Notes under the pieces: generated by a model
Seen by the model: only the letters and a program-made list of their open reading frames with translations
Told to the model about the DNA's origin: nothing
Database searches by the model: none
Part shown: positions 1-11,436 of the stretch, in pieces
Layout: each line of letters begins with the position of its first letter
Position numbering within the stretch: position 1 is the stretch's first letter
Position numbers and translations under genes: made by a program
Origin: Euphorbia lathyris
Taxonomy: Eukaryota > Streptophyta > Magnoliopsida > Malpighiales > Euphorbiaceae
Reading direction: 5' to 3'
NCBI RefSeq assembly: GCF_963576675.1
Contig: NC_088918.1
Coordinates: 59,725,501-59,789,500 of the forward strand
DNA: 64,000 bases

Positions 1-593
1 ATTTATAGAGACGTCTGGTCATTCGGTCATTTCGAATTTCGAAATAACCGTTGGAGGGAAATGGCTATGTGTCATTGTCATCCTGACTTGCATAGAGCTC
101 TCGGCCAATCACAATCGTGTATCTTCTGTCCTCGGTCAGCTCAGCAGATGGTCTCTCCTTTTATGGTAAAGTCAACTGGACAGCATACTGTGTCGTCTGA
201 ACTTTGCCAAAAGAGGAAACACTTTGTCTGGAAGTTTTCCTTTGCCAGCTGCTGTCTTGTACGCTTTGTCGAGACTACTCAGTAGCTTCATTGTGAAGTT
301 GTTCCTGAAGGTCTTCTAGATCCTTCCGACTGCTGAGTTGTGTTTTTGTTCAAAACGGCAACGTCTTGACATACGCGGGCCGAGTGTACTGAGTTGTTTG
401 ACTTGGGCCTTGGCTTCCGTATTGGGCTTGGGCCTTCCAATCCTTATGACTTATAACATTTATACTCAACATTGAACAAACACATTAGTAGAATAAATCA
501 AAGCATTTAAACTTAGTGTGTTTAGAATATGTATTTTAATTTATACTTAAACAATTTTGTCAAATCAAAATTATGTATAAAGGTGTTTCAACA
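1..593 (-). repeat. 3' LTR of Copia-A (partial, window edge)
   Basis: It matches 23252-23844 almost base for base, with a 2-bp indel near 149 and scattered substitutions. On the minus strand it begins with TGTTGAAACACC at 593. The window starts inside this LTR, so about 740 bp are missing. Confidence 0.92.
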
Positions 594-611
594 AACTCCC
601 CCATTTTGATG
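594..611 (-). other. Polypurine tract of Copia-A
   Basis: On the minus strand AAAATGGGGGAGTT lies directly against the start of the 3' LTR, where plus-strand DNA synthesis is primed. Confidence 0.8.
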
Positions 612-1123
612 TTGGCAAAACTGTTCAGCAAGGAACTCAGTATGAGCTCCCCCATAATAGTTGACCTAGTATAATTAAGCAAACTCCCCCGTAAGGGTTG
701 AGCTACTGACTTAGTTTTTCTTAAGACATTTAAGGATTTAAATGAGTAAGTCTAAGGTCAGTTTTTAGATATAGGTCAGCTATATCACATATTCTATTTA
801 CTCAGTGTTAGGCGGAAGTTTTTAGACATATAGAGCGCGCTGAGTAATTTGTTGTTCAATGAGTTCTTATCAGAATATTTCATAAGTGTATAGGTTCATG
901 TCAAACACGTTATCAGCATATCATTTAGTCAAATATTATAAGTGTTAAACAAAGCTGATATAAATGAAGATGCATAAAAACTCAGTACTCATTAGCATAT
1001 ATCATAACTCAGTATTTGAATAAGAAAAGTAAGTATGATATATAAGTTGAAAGAAGTCAGCAGTTACACAGCAAAAAAAAATAAACATAGCACATAGATT
1101 ACAAATGTTAAGACCTAGCCTAT

Positions 1124-3949
1124 CTATTTCTTTTTCTTGCCCTGTGACTGACTTCGCTCGTACTGACGTCGCTCATGCTGAGCTCTGGCAGCTTGCGCTT
1201 TCTCCCCCGTTTTGTCAACTTCAGGGAGCTTGAACGCATCGGTTAAGACAACACGAGAAAGTTCTTGTGAAAGCTCTTTTAGTTTGTCAGCACTTTCGTT
1301 CACGCCATAAAAAATGGCAACTCCATTAGCTGATACTTCTACTGGTATATGAAGATCAGCAGCACTGAGCATATTTACACTGAAAGCTTGAGCTTTGGCT
1401 TGCCAGATGAGAGCTTCAGAGAGGCCAGCAAAGACTTGGTGGAAAGTTTTTAAGAGAGCTGAGTCATAATGATGACGCTGGATATTATTATGACGGATGT
1501 GATTGAAGGATTGCTGTGCGAGAGATAGCAACTCATTCTGTTTCAACGCGTCAGTATCCATCTCTTGTTTGTTGAGGTTAAGTAGCCTGATGGCCTCACC
1601 GATTTGCTCGACTGAGCACTGACTATAGGACACCATTTGCTCATTTGTCTTAAGTTGCTCAGTATGAAGCTGAGCAAAAAGCATCTTGAGTTCTGAGGAA
1701 GTGGCGTAATCAGTGTTCACAGCAGATAACTTCTGAACTTGCTGATGGAGAGAGTTCAGATGTTGAATTGTTGACAGCTGTATCTCTGCCAACTTGGCAA
1801 GTGAATCCTGCTTAGCTTGCTGGGCTTGGAATGACAAGATGACATTCAGCAGATCCTTGAGTCCCTTGACTTTGTTGAGAAGTAGAGTGACCTGGGAGAG
1901 CTGAGTTGTCTCAGGAATTGAAGATCCAGCAGCAGGCGAAGCGGAATGTTGAAGATCGTGGATGAGTGCTTGCACTGAGTCAATGAGCTTTTTCTCGGAC
2001 TCAGTGGCATCCCGATGTACATCAGTATGACCAGAAGAAAGTGGAGTGAAAGGAGTACCCTGGTCAGTGACTGGATGACTTGGCTCAATCTGCACTTGAG
2101 TTGGAGGTAAGGTTGATTGATCAGCAGAGAGGTTGGTAATGGAAGTCATAACCCGAACACTGTTTGTGCTGACGGCAGAAGGATGAGGAGTCAGCACCAT
2201 GCTTGAGGAAACAGCATGGACAGTGCTTGGTTCAACCTGACTTGTTGAAGTGGTGGAAGTGGTATGCTCGGCATGTTCCTGTTGAGAAGAAACAGAGGCT
2301 TGTTTTTCCACCGGCGTTGTAGTAGAGGAAGTTGAGGGCCGTTTGAAAAATTTTAATTGGACGGTAGAAGGATCCTTTGTTGTCTTGGAGAGGACAAGTT
2401 CAGGAATAGATGGTGACTGCAAAGGGGGTTCACTGACCATTTTCTCACTGGCCTTAACCAGCTTTCGCCTTCTACGTGGTGGAGAGGTATGATGAGCAGG
2501 TTCTTCTGAGTGAGTAGGTTCTTTTTCCTCAGTATGGGTCTGGTCAGCTTGATCCACTTGCTCAACTCCAGCAGCTAACTCAGTGTCAGTCTGCACAGCT
2601 TCACCAGCTAACCCAGTGTTAGTGTCCTCAGCTTCAATTTCGCTATCATACTCTTCAGACTCCTCAGCGTCATCCTGACCGCTGGTTTCATCGTCTTCTT
2701 CTTCTTCCTCAGTATTATCTCCATCAAGTTCTTCCTCAACTTGGGAGATGAAGTGGTCATCTAACTGGACCTCAGGTTCGTCAGCATCAGCACCTTGGCA
2801 TTGAGTGAAATGAGAATCACCCGGTACAATAAAATCTGTCGGCATGACGTCGAGAGGTGCCAGTGTTGAAGACTTCTGCTTCTTCTGAGGTAGCTCAGCA
2901 ACTTCCTCAGTGTCAGGCTCATCTTGCCTGCTTCTCTTGTCAGCTGACTTTCCAGCTGACCTCTGCCTCTTTGCTGGAGACACAACATTAGGTGCCTCAG
3001 CAGATTTTCTCTTGCGAGAAACTGGGGCCTTAGTTCTTCGCCCTTTCTTAGGCTCAGCAATAATTTCCTCAGTCTGATCAGCTTGGCCAGCAGCAGCAGC
3101 AGCTTTTCCTTTCTTCAAGGGCTGTCCAAACTTAAGTGCCCTCAGCGAGGCAGCTGTGATTTCGGTTCCTCTGAAAGATTACTCACCTTCGAGGTCAATC
3201 TTGTGGTCGATGAGGATCCTGGTGATGATTGATCCCAACCTCATTGTACCCGTGCTGCGTAGGAACCCAGCAACTAAGAAAACCGGCATGTTGATGGGGG
3301 TGTACGTCAGCATGTGCCATATGAAGCACTGTTCAAAGTTGGTTGCTGATGTAGTGCAGTTGATCTTTGGGTAAATGAAGTAGCTCAGCAGGTAGTGAGC
3401 CATCTTCTGATGCTGTCCCATCGAAGATGCTGAGATCTCTCCTGAGTGACCCTCAGGTTTGTAGAAGGTATGGACGTAGTCGGTTTTGTCCTGATCTCCT
3501 GACTTCCTCAGCCTTACTCCCTCAGTTTTGAGCTGGAGGAGATTTCCTATGTACAGAGGGTTGATGAAGATGGTTTTCCCTTTTACTTCAGTGCTCAGGT
3601 AGTCGGTGGAGTCACTGGCAACCTTGAGGTTGTGGTAAAATTCCCTCACTAGGTCAGGATATGTCTCATCCCTGACCGAGAACAGCCCAGTCCATTCGTT
3701 CTTGGAAATCCACTCAGCAAATGGCTGTTCGTTCTGTACAAAGTTCTCCGAAACCCATCTGGAGGGTTCTACCTTCCATTCTCGTACATTGTCGAAGACC
3801 TTTGAGTAGGTCCTGATTTTAACAGCTTTCCCTTGGCCAGAGGTTTGGCCAATTTTACCCTTGCTCGATGTAGAAGGGTTTCGTGAGGGTTCATCGGAGC
3901 TGGACTTTTGGTGGCCAGCACCGGAGACGTTGAAAGACAACTTAGTCAT
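1124..3949 (-). pseudogene. Copia-A extra ORF (ORF3), plant-transposon-protein-like, one in-frame stop
   Basis: Two minus-strand frames, 3949-3179 (256 aa) and 3118-1124 (664 aa), are the same reading frame split by one TAA at 3179-3181. A further 20 sense codons join them, giving roughly 940 codons. The first part starts at ATG 3949, and its residues ~45-250 resemble the domain labelled 'putative plant transposon protein' (recalled, not searched). The second part has basic stretches (GRRTKAPVSRKRK, PPRRRRKLVK), an acidic run, a long Ser/Thr/Gln-rich region, a helical leucine-rich segment that could be coiled coil, and a Lys-rich tail. It lies between pol and the 3' LTR in sense orientation, as env-like or additional ORFs do. 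I see no signal peptide or membrane segment, so an envelope role is not supported. The single stop suggests recent decay. Confidence 0.75.
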
Positions 3950-4433
3950 TCTTCGAAGATGGAGGAATTAGAGGAATTGGAGAGAAAAGAAGTTCTAAGT
4001 GATTTCTTTGCCTTAAGAATTGATTAAGCGTAAAGAGTAAAAGATGGGGAAATACCCATAATTTATAGACGAATTGAACGGTGTGGATCTTAATCGAATC
4101 CATGTGTCAGTTTTGCCTTGGGATCATGTACCGACAACGATCCTGGCATTTATGACACATTACGGCGAATACGTCATCCTGGGCTATACGCGTGCTTTGC
4201 ATTTATGCTAACGGATTAATCACTCAGTATTTAGAATGTCAAGCGTTTGATATTCTGAGTGGTCAGTGCAGTATTTAAGGATGATTTTAAGTTCAAGTTC
4301 TAAACTAATTTACTCAGTATGCAAGTTTTACTCAGTTATTGTATATTCAGACAGTTCCGATGAGTAACTCAGCAAACAATAAATTATTCAGTATGTAATT
4401 CACTCAGCATTCATATTCATTTAGCACAGGAAT
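3950..4433. other. Spacer between Copia-A pol and ORF3
   Basis: No coding potential seen. It holds the TATA-like box and many copies of the word CTCAGTA/TACTGAG, which recurs through the element. Confidence 0.6.
4061..4067 (-). promoter_or_regulatory. TATA-like box upstream of Copia-A ORF3
   Basis: The minus strand reads TATAAAT 112 bp before the ORF3 ATG. It is followed by a CT-rich stretch that looks like a plant 5' leader. This is a candidate internal promoter inside the retrotransposon. Confidence 0.45.
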
Positions 4434-5369
4434 TCACTGAAGAGGATTAAACATACCAATTGCTTCTCTCAGTATGCTGAACTGCTCACGAGCCAGTGGC
4501 TTTGTGAAGATATCCGCAAGCTGTTCGTCCGTTGGGACAAAGGTCAGCTTGATCTCACCCTTGAGTACATGGTCTCTAATGAAATGATGTCTGATGCTGA
4601 CATGCTTCATTCTGCTGTGTTGAATTGGGTTCTTGGACAGATCAATTGCACTTTTGTTGTCACATTTGACCTCAATTGTCTTCGTTTGAACACCATAATC
4701 TTCAAGTTGTTGCTTGATCCATAGGACTTGAGCAACACAATGACCAGCAGCAATGTACTCAGCTTCAGTGGTGGACAAGGCTACTGACGCCTGCTTTTTG
4801 CTGAACCAGGATACAAGACAGCTTCCTAAGAAGTGGCATCCTCCAGAGGTGCTTTTACGTTCCAGCTTATCTCGTCCATAGTCAGCGTCAGTGTATCCGA
4901 TAAGTGTAAAATCATGAGTATTTGGATACCACAAACCTGCGTTCACTGAGCTTTGCAAATATCTAAGGATTCTTTTTACAGCAATGTAATGAGATTCCTT
5001 GGGGTTAGATTGATATCTAGCACAGTAGCATACTGAAAACTGAATGTCCGGTCTACTGGCTGTTAAGTAAAGTAGAGAGCCTATCATACCTCGATATAAC
5101 TTGCTGTCTACTGACTTACCATTCTCATCAGCGCAGAGGACAGTGTCAGTGCCCATAGGAGTGGATATTGGCTTGCAATTTTCCAAGTCATATTTCTTTA
5201 AGATCTCCTTGGCATATTTGGCTTGACTGATGAAGATGCCATTCTTTCCTTGTTTAATTTGAAGACCGAGGAAGAAGTTGAGTTCTCCCATCACAGACAT
5301 TTCAAACTCAGTCTGCATTTGTTTGCTAAACTCCTTGTACATTGATTCGTTAGTTGCACCAAATATTAT
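4434..5369 (-). pseudogene. Copia-A pol, 3' segment: end of RT and RNase H
   Basis: The minus-strand frame reads from the Athila-like insertion boundary (5369) to a stop at 4434. It has the copia RT tail (ELNFFLGLQI, YRGMIGSLLYLTASRPD) and RNase H (GYTDADYGRD, STTEAEYIAA, DNKSAI, HIRDHV-type region, LADIFTKPL). The upstream part of RT lies at 11442-11813. The frame itself is undamaged; it is separated from its 5' portion only by the inserted element. The first Met (5342) is internal and not a real start. Confidence 0.93.
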
Positions 5370-6316
5370 TGATGCGGTTTCTGGGAAACCTCACTAAGGG
5401 ATAAGTGTACCCCGTCGTTATCAAGTAATAAATTTCTGGTTTAAGTCCAGGTTATCGTCCACAGGATTTATTTCTGCAAGTACCGAGCTACTCAATCTCG
5501 GATGTTATCTAGGCTTAGTGGGTTTTGAGTTTGTTTGTTTTAATTAATCTACTCCTAGGTTGAATTATGCTAATTCTAGCTAAGTTATCTAATTCTAACT
5601 AAGTTATTCTACGCCTAACTAAGTTAGTCTACGCCTAACTAAGTTACTCTACCCCTAATTGATCTTTCATTAATGAAACTATTCGAAGGAACATGGTATG
5701 AACGATAATAATAAAGATAGATTATCAAGTCTATTGAATAAAAACCTAATCTGAGTCACTTGTATTCAAGGCGATTAACCCTACTTACCCTCCTGAGGTT
5801 CCTAGCGCGTGATTCCCTAAGGCCGAAACTAGGTCTAAGGCTCAGTAAATTGGCGCTTAATCAACTAAGAGGTCGTCAATCTCCTAGGCTCTGACTAGGT
5901 CAGATTCAGCTCGCAATATGTGCCTACTAGATTTTGGGGCTTTTGAATGAGTTAAACCAATTGAATAAAGCATAAGACAGAGATTAGACAAATAATCATA
6001 GAACAAAACAAGAGCTAAATTATTATTAAAGGCGAAGATAATTGTCACAAGATACAATAAGTCAAGTTCGGCAACTGTATCAAAGAGTACAAACATGGAA
6101 AGATAAAAGGAGATACAAAAATCCCTTTCAGGAAACCTGTTTACTCTGCAGCCGGCGACTTGATCTTAAGGACGGACCTTGATAATTCCTCGAGAAAAAG
6201 CTTTGAAGGAGCTTCAATGGAGGTTGAGGAAAATGGAGAAGATGGAGAGGAATTACAAGGGGAAAGCTAAAATAATTTACAAAAACGAAAGATATCTAAT
6301 TACAATGGAAAAATCC

Positions 6317-6324
6317 TATTTATA
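6317..6324 (-). promoter_or_regulatory. TATA box in LTR
   Basis: TATAAATA on the minus strand, repeated at 10792-10799 in the other LTR. It lies about 120 bp downstream (in element sense) of the palindrome cluster. Confidence 0.6.
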
Positions 6325-6440
6325 GACGCGTCTCGGGCCTCGTTTTGACCTATTTTCGTGTCCTAGTTGGTGTAGGAAGACGTGGGGCCGAACGTGGCTT
6401 CGTGGGGACGGAATTGGTCTTTTTGACCAATTCCCGCAGG

Positions 6441-6562
6441 GCTGCTCGCGCCGAGCAGCCCCCTGCTCGCCGAGCAGGCGCCTGGTGGCCTGCTCGCCGA
6501 GCAGGCCTCCATGGGCCTACTCGGCGAGCAGAAATGGCCCGTGGGGCCCTGTTCGCCGAGCG
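6441..6562. repeat. Cluster of CTGCTCGCCGAGCAG palindromes in U3
   Basis: Five close copies of a GC-rich palindrome (core CTGCTCG/CGAGCAG) sit just upstream of the TATA box in element orientation. The surrounding LTR is AT-rich. Confidence 0.85.
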
Positions 6563-6962
6563 TTTTCTCCCGAAGCGTGCTTGATTCATGCCGAGTGACT
6601 TCTATGCCCTTTTTCGTCCGAACTTACACCTGCACACGCATAAAAACTCCAGAAACATTAGTGCAAAAGCCAAATTAATCCGTCAATCGCCTATTTTGAG
6701 CAAACGCTTCGGTTGGTGCGACTTTGACAGACCAATTAGCTTCAAAAGATAACGGAATTCTACTATGCATGCTATTTCGGCCGTATTTGCCTAAATTGAT
6801 CACAAAACGAGCCTAAACGACGAAAAGTAAATAGAACGTTTCCAATTCCTAACTAACTCACACAAAAGCATTTAAATGCGAGAATTGCTCGCTTATTAAC
6901 CAAATAACTCTAAAACCCGTCCTAAAACCGTACCCAAAGATAGGGGTTTTTGACCCCTATCA

Positions 6963-6980
6963 AACCTCCTCGCACTTAAA
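6963..6980 (-). other. Polypurine tract of the Athila-like element
   Basis: The minus strand reads GTGCGAGGAGGTT directly before the 3' LTR start TGATAGGGG, and is preceded by the purine-rich GGGGACAAG. Confidence 0.75.
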
Positions 6981-8660
6981 ACTTTACTTGTCCCCAAGTA
7001 AACTAAAAACTAAACCCGCCATCACAAGCAAGCTAGAAAACCTCCCGGTTTGACTAGGTGCTTGACACAATTTCGAGCATCTGTAATTACATGCATTCAG
7101 AAATACAAAGTAGAGACACGATATCCAAAAGCCGCATTTCAATTATCATGGGTCATAGTTTTAAGCAAATGGACACATGTTCAATTAAACGAGTTTAAGG
7201 GGATCGCTAAGTAAAACATCTCACCATAGGTAGTTCACTCATTTCACACAATTTTGGTGGCTAAAGTGTTTACTCTCGGCTTATGTTCTTGCTTAGGATT
7301 ACGTTGATTTTGCACGTTCATCCACGTTCCTCTACTATGCTATATGATTCCGATGATATCAAAAACAGCCTCTAATCGGGGTTGTAATGTGGTTAGAGGG
7401 TTAAAGGTACAACAAGGGTTAATAGTTCTAGCGCTACAAAAACTAAGTTTAAATGGCTTTAGCAAATATGAAGTGACTGAGCTTTTTATTCATCCCTTAT
7501 TATTTTCTTTTTGGAATGTTTTCTTGAGACGTTTTTTGATTTTTAAGAACTGGGGAATGAAGTTCTTCCCTTTTGTTCGTCTCTTTTCTTTTCTTTTTCT
7601 TTCTTTTTCTCTTCTTTTTTTTCTTCTTTTTGGGATAGTGATGCTCATTCACTTCTTAGCCTTTTGGCTTGCTACTGTAATGCCATAAACAAAGATAAAG
7701 CGCTAGAAGAAAACAAAGGCTCAATTCGAGCTTTGCAAAAAAAAATTTGGGTTAAGTAGCGAACCAAGTTGTGGTTTGCAAAAACAGGTTAGAACGAAAG
7801 AAAAATCTATAAACTACAAAAATATAGGCTCAAAGGGGCTTCCTAGAGTGGATGAAAAAGAAAAAATAAGGTAAAGAAAATGGTTAATTCTAATGAGGCT
7901 GATTCATCGTTTATCATCTCAAACCATCGCATGTAGGTTCAACACAGTATTAGGTGCAAAATCTGTAATCTTCCACAAGTCAAAGCTTTCACACAAAAAT
8001 GTCAAGAAAAAGAGCTTTTTGATGTTCGCTCTTAGGCTCAAATTCAACTCACAATTCTTTGGGTTTCAATTTTGTGTTTACTAGTTTTCCCCAAACTCAA
8101 GTTTAATGTCACATGCAGTCAATTCTTAAGTTATCTACCTAGGTAATGATTTTAGCATTTCTTCAAAAGTAGGGTCTAAATGCAAACTGTAGCTCATGCT
8201 TTTACAGATACAAGAGTTGTGTCCTACGCCTAAACTAGTTGTCATGCAATTTTAGATTCGGTTCTCAGCCCTCAAAGACAAATAACGAAGTTTAGATTTG
8301 AAGGAGGTTCACGGTTTTAGGTCATAAACATGCAAAACATAAATAAAACCCGAAAAACGCAAAACTAAACTAGACACGACGCAACAAAAATTTAAAAATT
8401 ATACAAATTTTTGTAAGTTTGTCTACCCCTCCTCCTCACACTAAAAATATGCAATAAGTTCCAACATTGCATCCCAAACCATAAAGAACAAGTGTAAAAA
8501 GTTAGGGTGGAGAAGACAACTTACTGATTAAAGTTAAAAACAGAAATCTAAAATTAAATTAAAAAGAAAAACAAACCTAGAAAAAATTGTAATCCAAACT
8601 TGGGTTGCCTCCCAAGAAGCGCTACTTTTACAGTCGGTTAGCTCGACATAGAGTTTCTTC
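6981..8660. other. Non-coding internal part of the Athila-like element
   Basis: No credible protein. It contains a pyrimidine-rich run near 7568-7640. Around 8597-8627 is a stretch whose minus strand includes TTGGGAGGCAACCCA, a motif I recall as conserved in Athila-type elements downstream of pol. Confidence 0.6.
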
Positions 8661-9623
8661 CTAAGTATAAGCTTCTATCCGCGTTAGGAACTCGAACTCC
8701 TTAACAAATAACCCGTACCTACAAAACGGATTAAGAGCCTCAAATAAGTTTAATGAAAGTAGGAGGCCGAATTTAAACATATTATGAAAAAGTTTGGTTT
8801 GCTCCCTTTTGGATTCTCTTGGTAGGTCGAAGAGAATGAAAACTTCTGAACAAGGAGTAAATCCAAACTTTTCTAATTTTTGAGGAAAAGGTAGTTGAGA
8901 TACACAAGTTTTGATTTGATCATTTATCTCTATCACATGATTTAGAATTTCAGATTTTGAACCGGGGTTGCTTACCGCTTCCGGTTCCTCACTTACCTCG
9001 AGCGATGCATGTGACAGTGGGCTTGGTTCTACCTTTTTGTCGTTCCTCAAGGAGATGGCTTGAGCTGATTCCCTTTGTGGGATTTCTATGTTATCCTTAA
9101 TGCCTGGGAGAGCATATCGGGATTGCTCTTGCATCTCATGGTTTATTTGAGCCAATTGGTTGCTCAAGTCCTTGCAAACCTCCTCGTTGATTGTAAGTCG
9201 GGCTGATATTCCTTTCAAAAGGGACATCACCTCATCTCGTGAGCTAGAGGGTTGTGGAGGAACTTGGTTTGCTTGTTCGTAAGGGAACATTCCCAATTCG
9301 TTTCCCCTGTGCTCATTAACAAACCTATTTGGAGGCCTCAACATGTTAGGGTTCCCGTAGGACAGATTTGAGTGTTGAGGTCTCCTCCAATCACTATCAT
9401 AAAAGATGTAAGAATTGGGATTAGAATTATACCTTTGGTGATTACCCACAAAACTTACACTTTCATTGGTGTTGAGGCTCAGTTTCGCCATTAAGATATC
9501 CATTTTCTCATTTAAGTCGGCCATGGAGGGATTGGGAGCCTCATTCTCCAGGGTATGAATGTATTGTCTTGATGGGATAGTAAACTTTTGAGCTTGCCAC
9601 TCGACTTTTTCTTGCCAATTCAT
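8661..9623 (-). CDS. Gag-like protein of the Athila-like element
   Basis: This 320-aa frame starts at ATG 9623, about 200 bp after the PBS. It resembles the C-terminal half of Athila gag: a short helix (SMADLNEKMDILMAKLS), an Asn/Pro-rich stretch, then a segment with LPFPQKL. I see neither the usual N-terminal gag helices nor a CCHC knuckle. Together with the absent pol this suggests the coding region was rebuilt by deletion. The frame is open, which may mean selection or simply youth. It could assemble with gag of an autonomous partner; that is inference. Confidence 0.6.
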   Translation of the reverse strand: MNWQEKVEWQAQKFTIPSRQYIHTLENEAPNPSMADLNEKMDILMAKLSLNTNESVSFVGNHQRYNSNPNSYIFYDSDWRRPQHSNLSYGNPNMLRPPNRFVNEHRGNELGMFPYEQANQVPPQPSSSRDEVMSLLKGISARLTINEEVCKDLSNQLAQINHEMQEQSRYALPGIKDNIEIPQRESAQAISLRNDKKVEPSPLSHASLEVSEEPEAVSNPGSKSEILNHVIEINDQIKTCVSQLPFPQKLEKFGFTPCSEVFILFDLPRESKREQTKLFHNMFKFGLLLSLNLFEALNPFCRYGLFVKEFEFLTRIEAYT

Positions 9624-9821
9624 TGATCAGAGAATGCTGAGAAAAAGTGAGGTTCTAGCACAAAAGTTGATAAGTAACAGTATACAGATATGAACAAGTA
9701 TAGAAAAGTATAAAGAAATCATATATCAACAAGTATAAACGATATAAACAAAGATATTCACAATGAATGCCTAAACTAACAAATCAACCTTTGGTTCGAT
9801 ATTGCAGAAGAAATAAATCCC

Positions 9822-9839
9822 CGGCAACGGCGCCAAAAA
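9822..9839 (-). other. Primer binding site, tRNA-Asp type
   Basis: The minus strand reads TGGCGCCGTTGCCGGGGA, complementary to the 3' end of plant tRNA-Asp(GUC). It begins two or three bases after the end of the 5' LTR. Confidence 0.85.
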
Positions 9840-9841
9840 CT

Positions 9842-11436
9842 TGATGCGGATTCCGCGAAGAACCCGATCTGAGGGATAAGTGTACCCCGTCGTTATCAAG
9901 TAATAAATTTCTGGTTTAAGTCCAGGTTATCGTCCACAGGATTTATTTCTGCAAGTACCGAGCTACTCAATCTCGGATGTTATCTAGGCTTAGGGGGTTT
10001 TGAGTTTGTTTGTTTTAATTAATCTACTCCTAGGTTGAATTATGCTAATTCTAGCTAAGTTATCTAATTCTAACTAAGTTATTCTACGCCTAACTAAGTT
10101 ATTCTACGCCTAACTAAGTTACTCTACCCCTAATTGATCTTTCATTAATGAAACTATTCGAAGGAACATGGTATGAACGATAATAATAAAGATAGATTAT
10201 CAAGTCTATTGAATAAAAACCTAATCTGAGTCACTTGTATTCAAGGCGATTAACCCTACTTACCCTCCTGAGGTTCCTAGCGCGTGATTCCCTAAGGCCG
10301 AAACTAGGTCTAAGGCTCAGTAAATTGGCGCTTAATCAACTAAGAGGTCGTCAATCTCCTAGGCTCTGACTAGGTCAGATTCAGCTCGCAATATGTGCCT
10401 ACTAGATTTTGGGGCTTTTGAATGAGTTAAACCAATTGAATAAAGCGTAAGATAGAGATTAGACAAATAATCATAGAACAAAACAAGAGCTAAATTATTA
10501 TTAAAGGCGAAGATAATTGTCACAAGATACAATAAGTCAAGTTCGGCAACTGTATCAAAGAGTACAAACATGGAAAGATAAAAGGAGATACAAAAATCCC
10601 TTTCAGGGAACCTGTTTACTCTGCAGCCGGCGACTTGATCTTAAGGACGGACCTTGATAATTCCTCGAGAAAAAGCTTTGAAGGAGCTTCAATGGAGGTT
10701 GAGGAAGATGGAGAAGATGGAGAGGAATTACAAGGGGAAAGCTAAAATAATTTACAAAAACGAAAGATATCTAATTACAATGGAAAAATCCTATTTATAG
10801 ACGTGTCTCGGGCCTCGTTTTGACCTATTTTCGTGTCCTAGTTGGTGTAGGAAGATGTGGGGCCGAACGTGGCTTTATGGGGGCGGAATTGGTCTTTTTG
10901 ACCAATTCCCGCAGGGCTGCTCGCCGAGCAGCCCCCTGCTCGCCGAGCAGGCGCCTGGCGCCCTGCTCGGCGAGCAGGCCTCCATGGGCCTGCTCGGTAA
11001 GCAGAAATGGCCCGTGGGGCCCTGCTCGCCGAGCGTTTTCGCCCGAAGCGTGCTTGATTCATGTCGAGTGACTTCTATGCCCTTTTTCGTCCGAACTTAC
11101 ACCTGCACACGCATAAAAACTCCAGAAAACATTAGTGCAAAAGCCAAATTGATCCGTCAATCGCCTATTTTGAGCAAACGCTTCGTTTGGTGCGACTTTG
11201 ACAGACCAATTAGCTTCAAAAGATAACGGAATTCCACTATGCATGCTATTTCGGCCGTATTTGCCTAAATTGATCACAAAACGAGCCTAAACGACGAAAA
11301 GTAAATAGAACGTTTCCAATTCCTAACTAACTCACACAAAAGCATTTAAATGCGAGAATTGCTCGCTTATTAACCAAATAACTCTAAAACCCGTCCTAAA
11401 ACCGTACCCAAAGATAGGGGTTTTTGACCCCTATCA
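9842..11436 (-). repeat. 5' LTR of the Athila-like element
   Basis: 1595 bp, paired with 5370-6962. It carries the same palindrome cluster (10916-11035) and TATA box (10792-10799). Confidence 0.93.
10916..11035. repeat. Palindrome cluster in 5' LTR
   Basis: Second LTR copy of the CTGCTCGCCGAGCAG cluster. The first unit is a cleaner palindrome here than in the 3' LTR copy, so the two clusters have diverged slightly. Confidence 0.85.

Larger units (their letters stand above)
5370..6962 (-). repeat. 3' LTR of the Athila-like element
   Basis: On the minus strand it begins TGATAGGGGT at 6962 and ends CGCATCA at 5370. It is nearly identical to 9842-11436 apart from the first ~30 bases at the low-coordinate end and scattered single changes. 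Confidence 0.93.
5370..11436 (-). mobile_element. Athila-like large-LTR, gag-only retrotransposon
   Basis: Two LTRs of 1593 and 1595 bp flank an internal region of only 2.9 kb. The 5-bp target duplication ATTAT is exact (5365-5369 and 11437-11441). The PBS next to the right LTR matches the 3' end of tRNA-Asp, typical of Athila-type gypsy elements, so the element reads on the minus strand. There is no protease, RT, RNase H or integrase; the only long frame is gag-like. It therefore fits the LARD/TR-GAG class, which needs enzymes supplied by an autonomous relative. It is inserted within the RT active-site region of Copia-A pol. Confidence 0.92.

Noticed and set aside
61..285. Short frame in the LTR at 61-285, repeated at 23228-23587
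   Set aside because: It lies in the Copia-A LTRs, differs between copies and has no recognisable domain.
3146..3184. Tiny intron removing the ORF3 stop (AAG|GTGAGT ... ATCACAG, 33 nt, in phase)
   Set aside because: The donor is a good consensus and the phase works, but 33 nt is far below known plant intron sizes. A nonsense mutation is simpler.
1124..3949. ORF3 as a viral-type envelope gene
   Set aside because: No signal peptide, transmembrane segment or cysteine pattern visible; only the position after pol is env-like.
6345..6589. Overlapping frames on both strands in the palindrome cluster
   Set aside because: Open frames there come from GC-rich palindromes; the products are Arg/Ala repeats.
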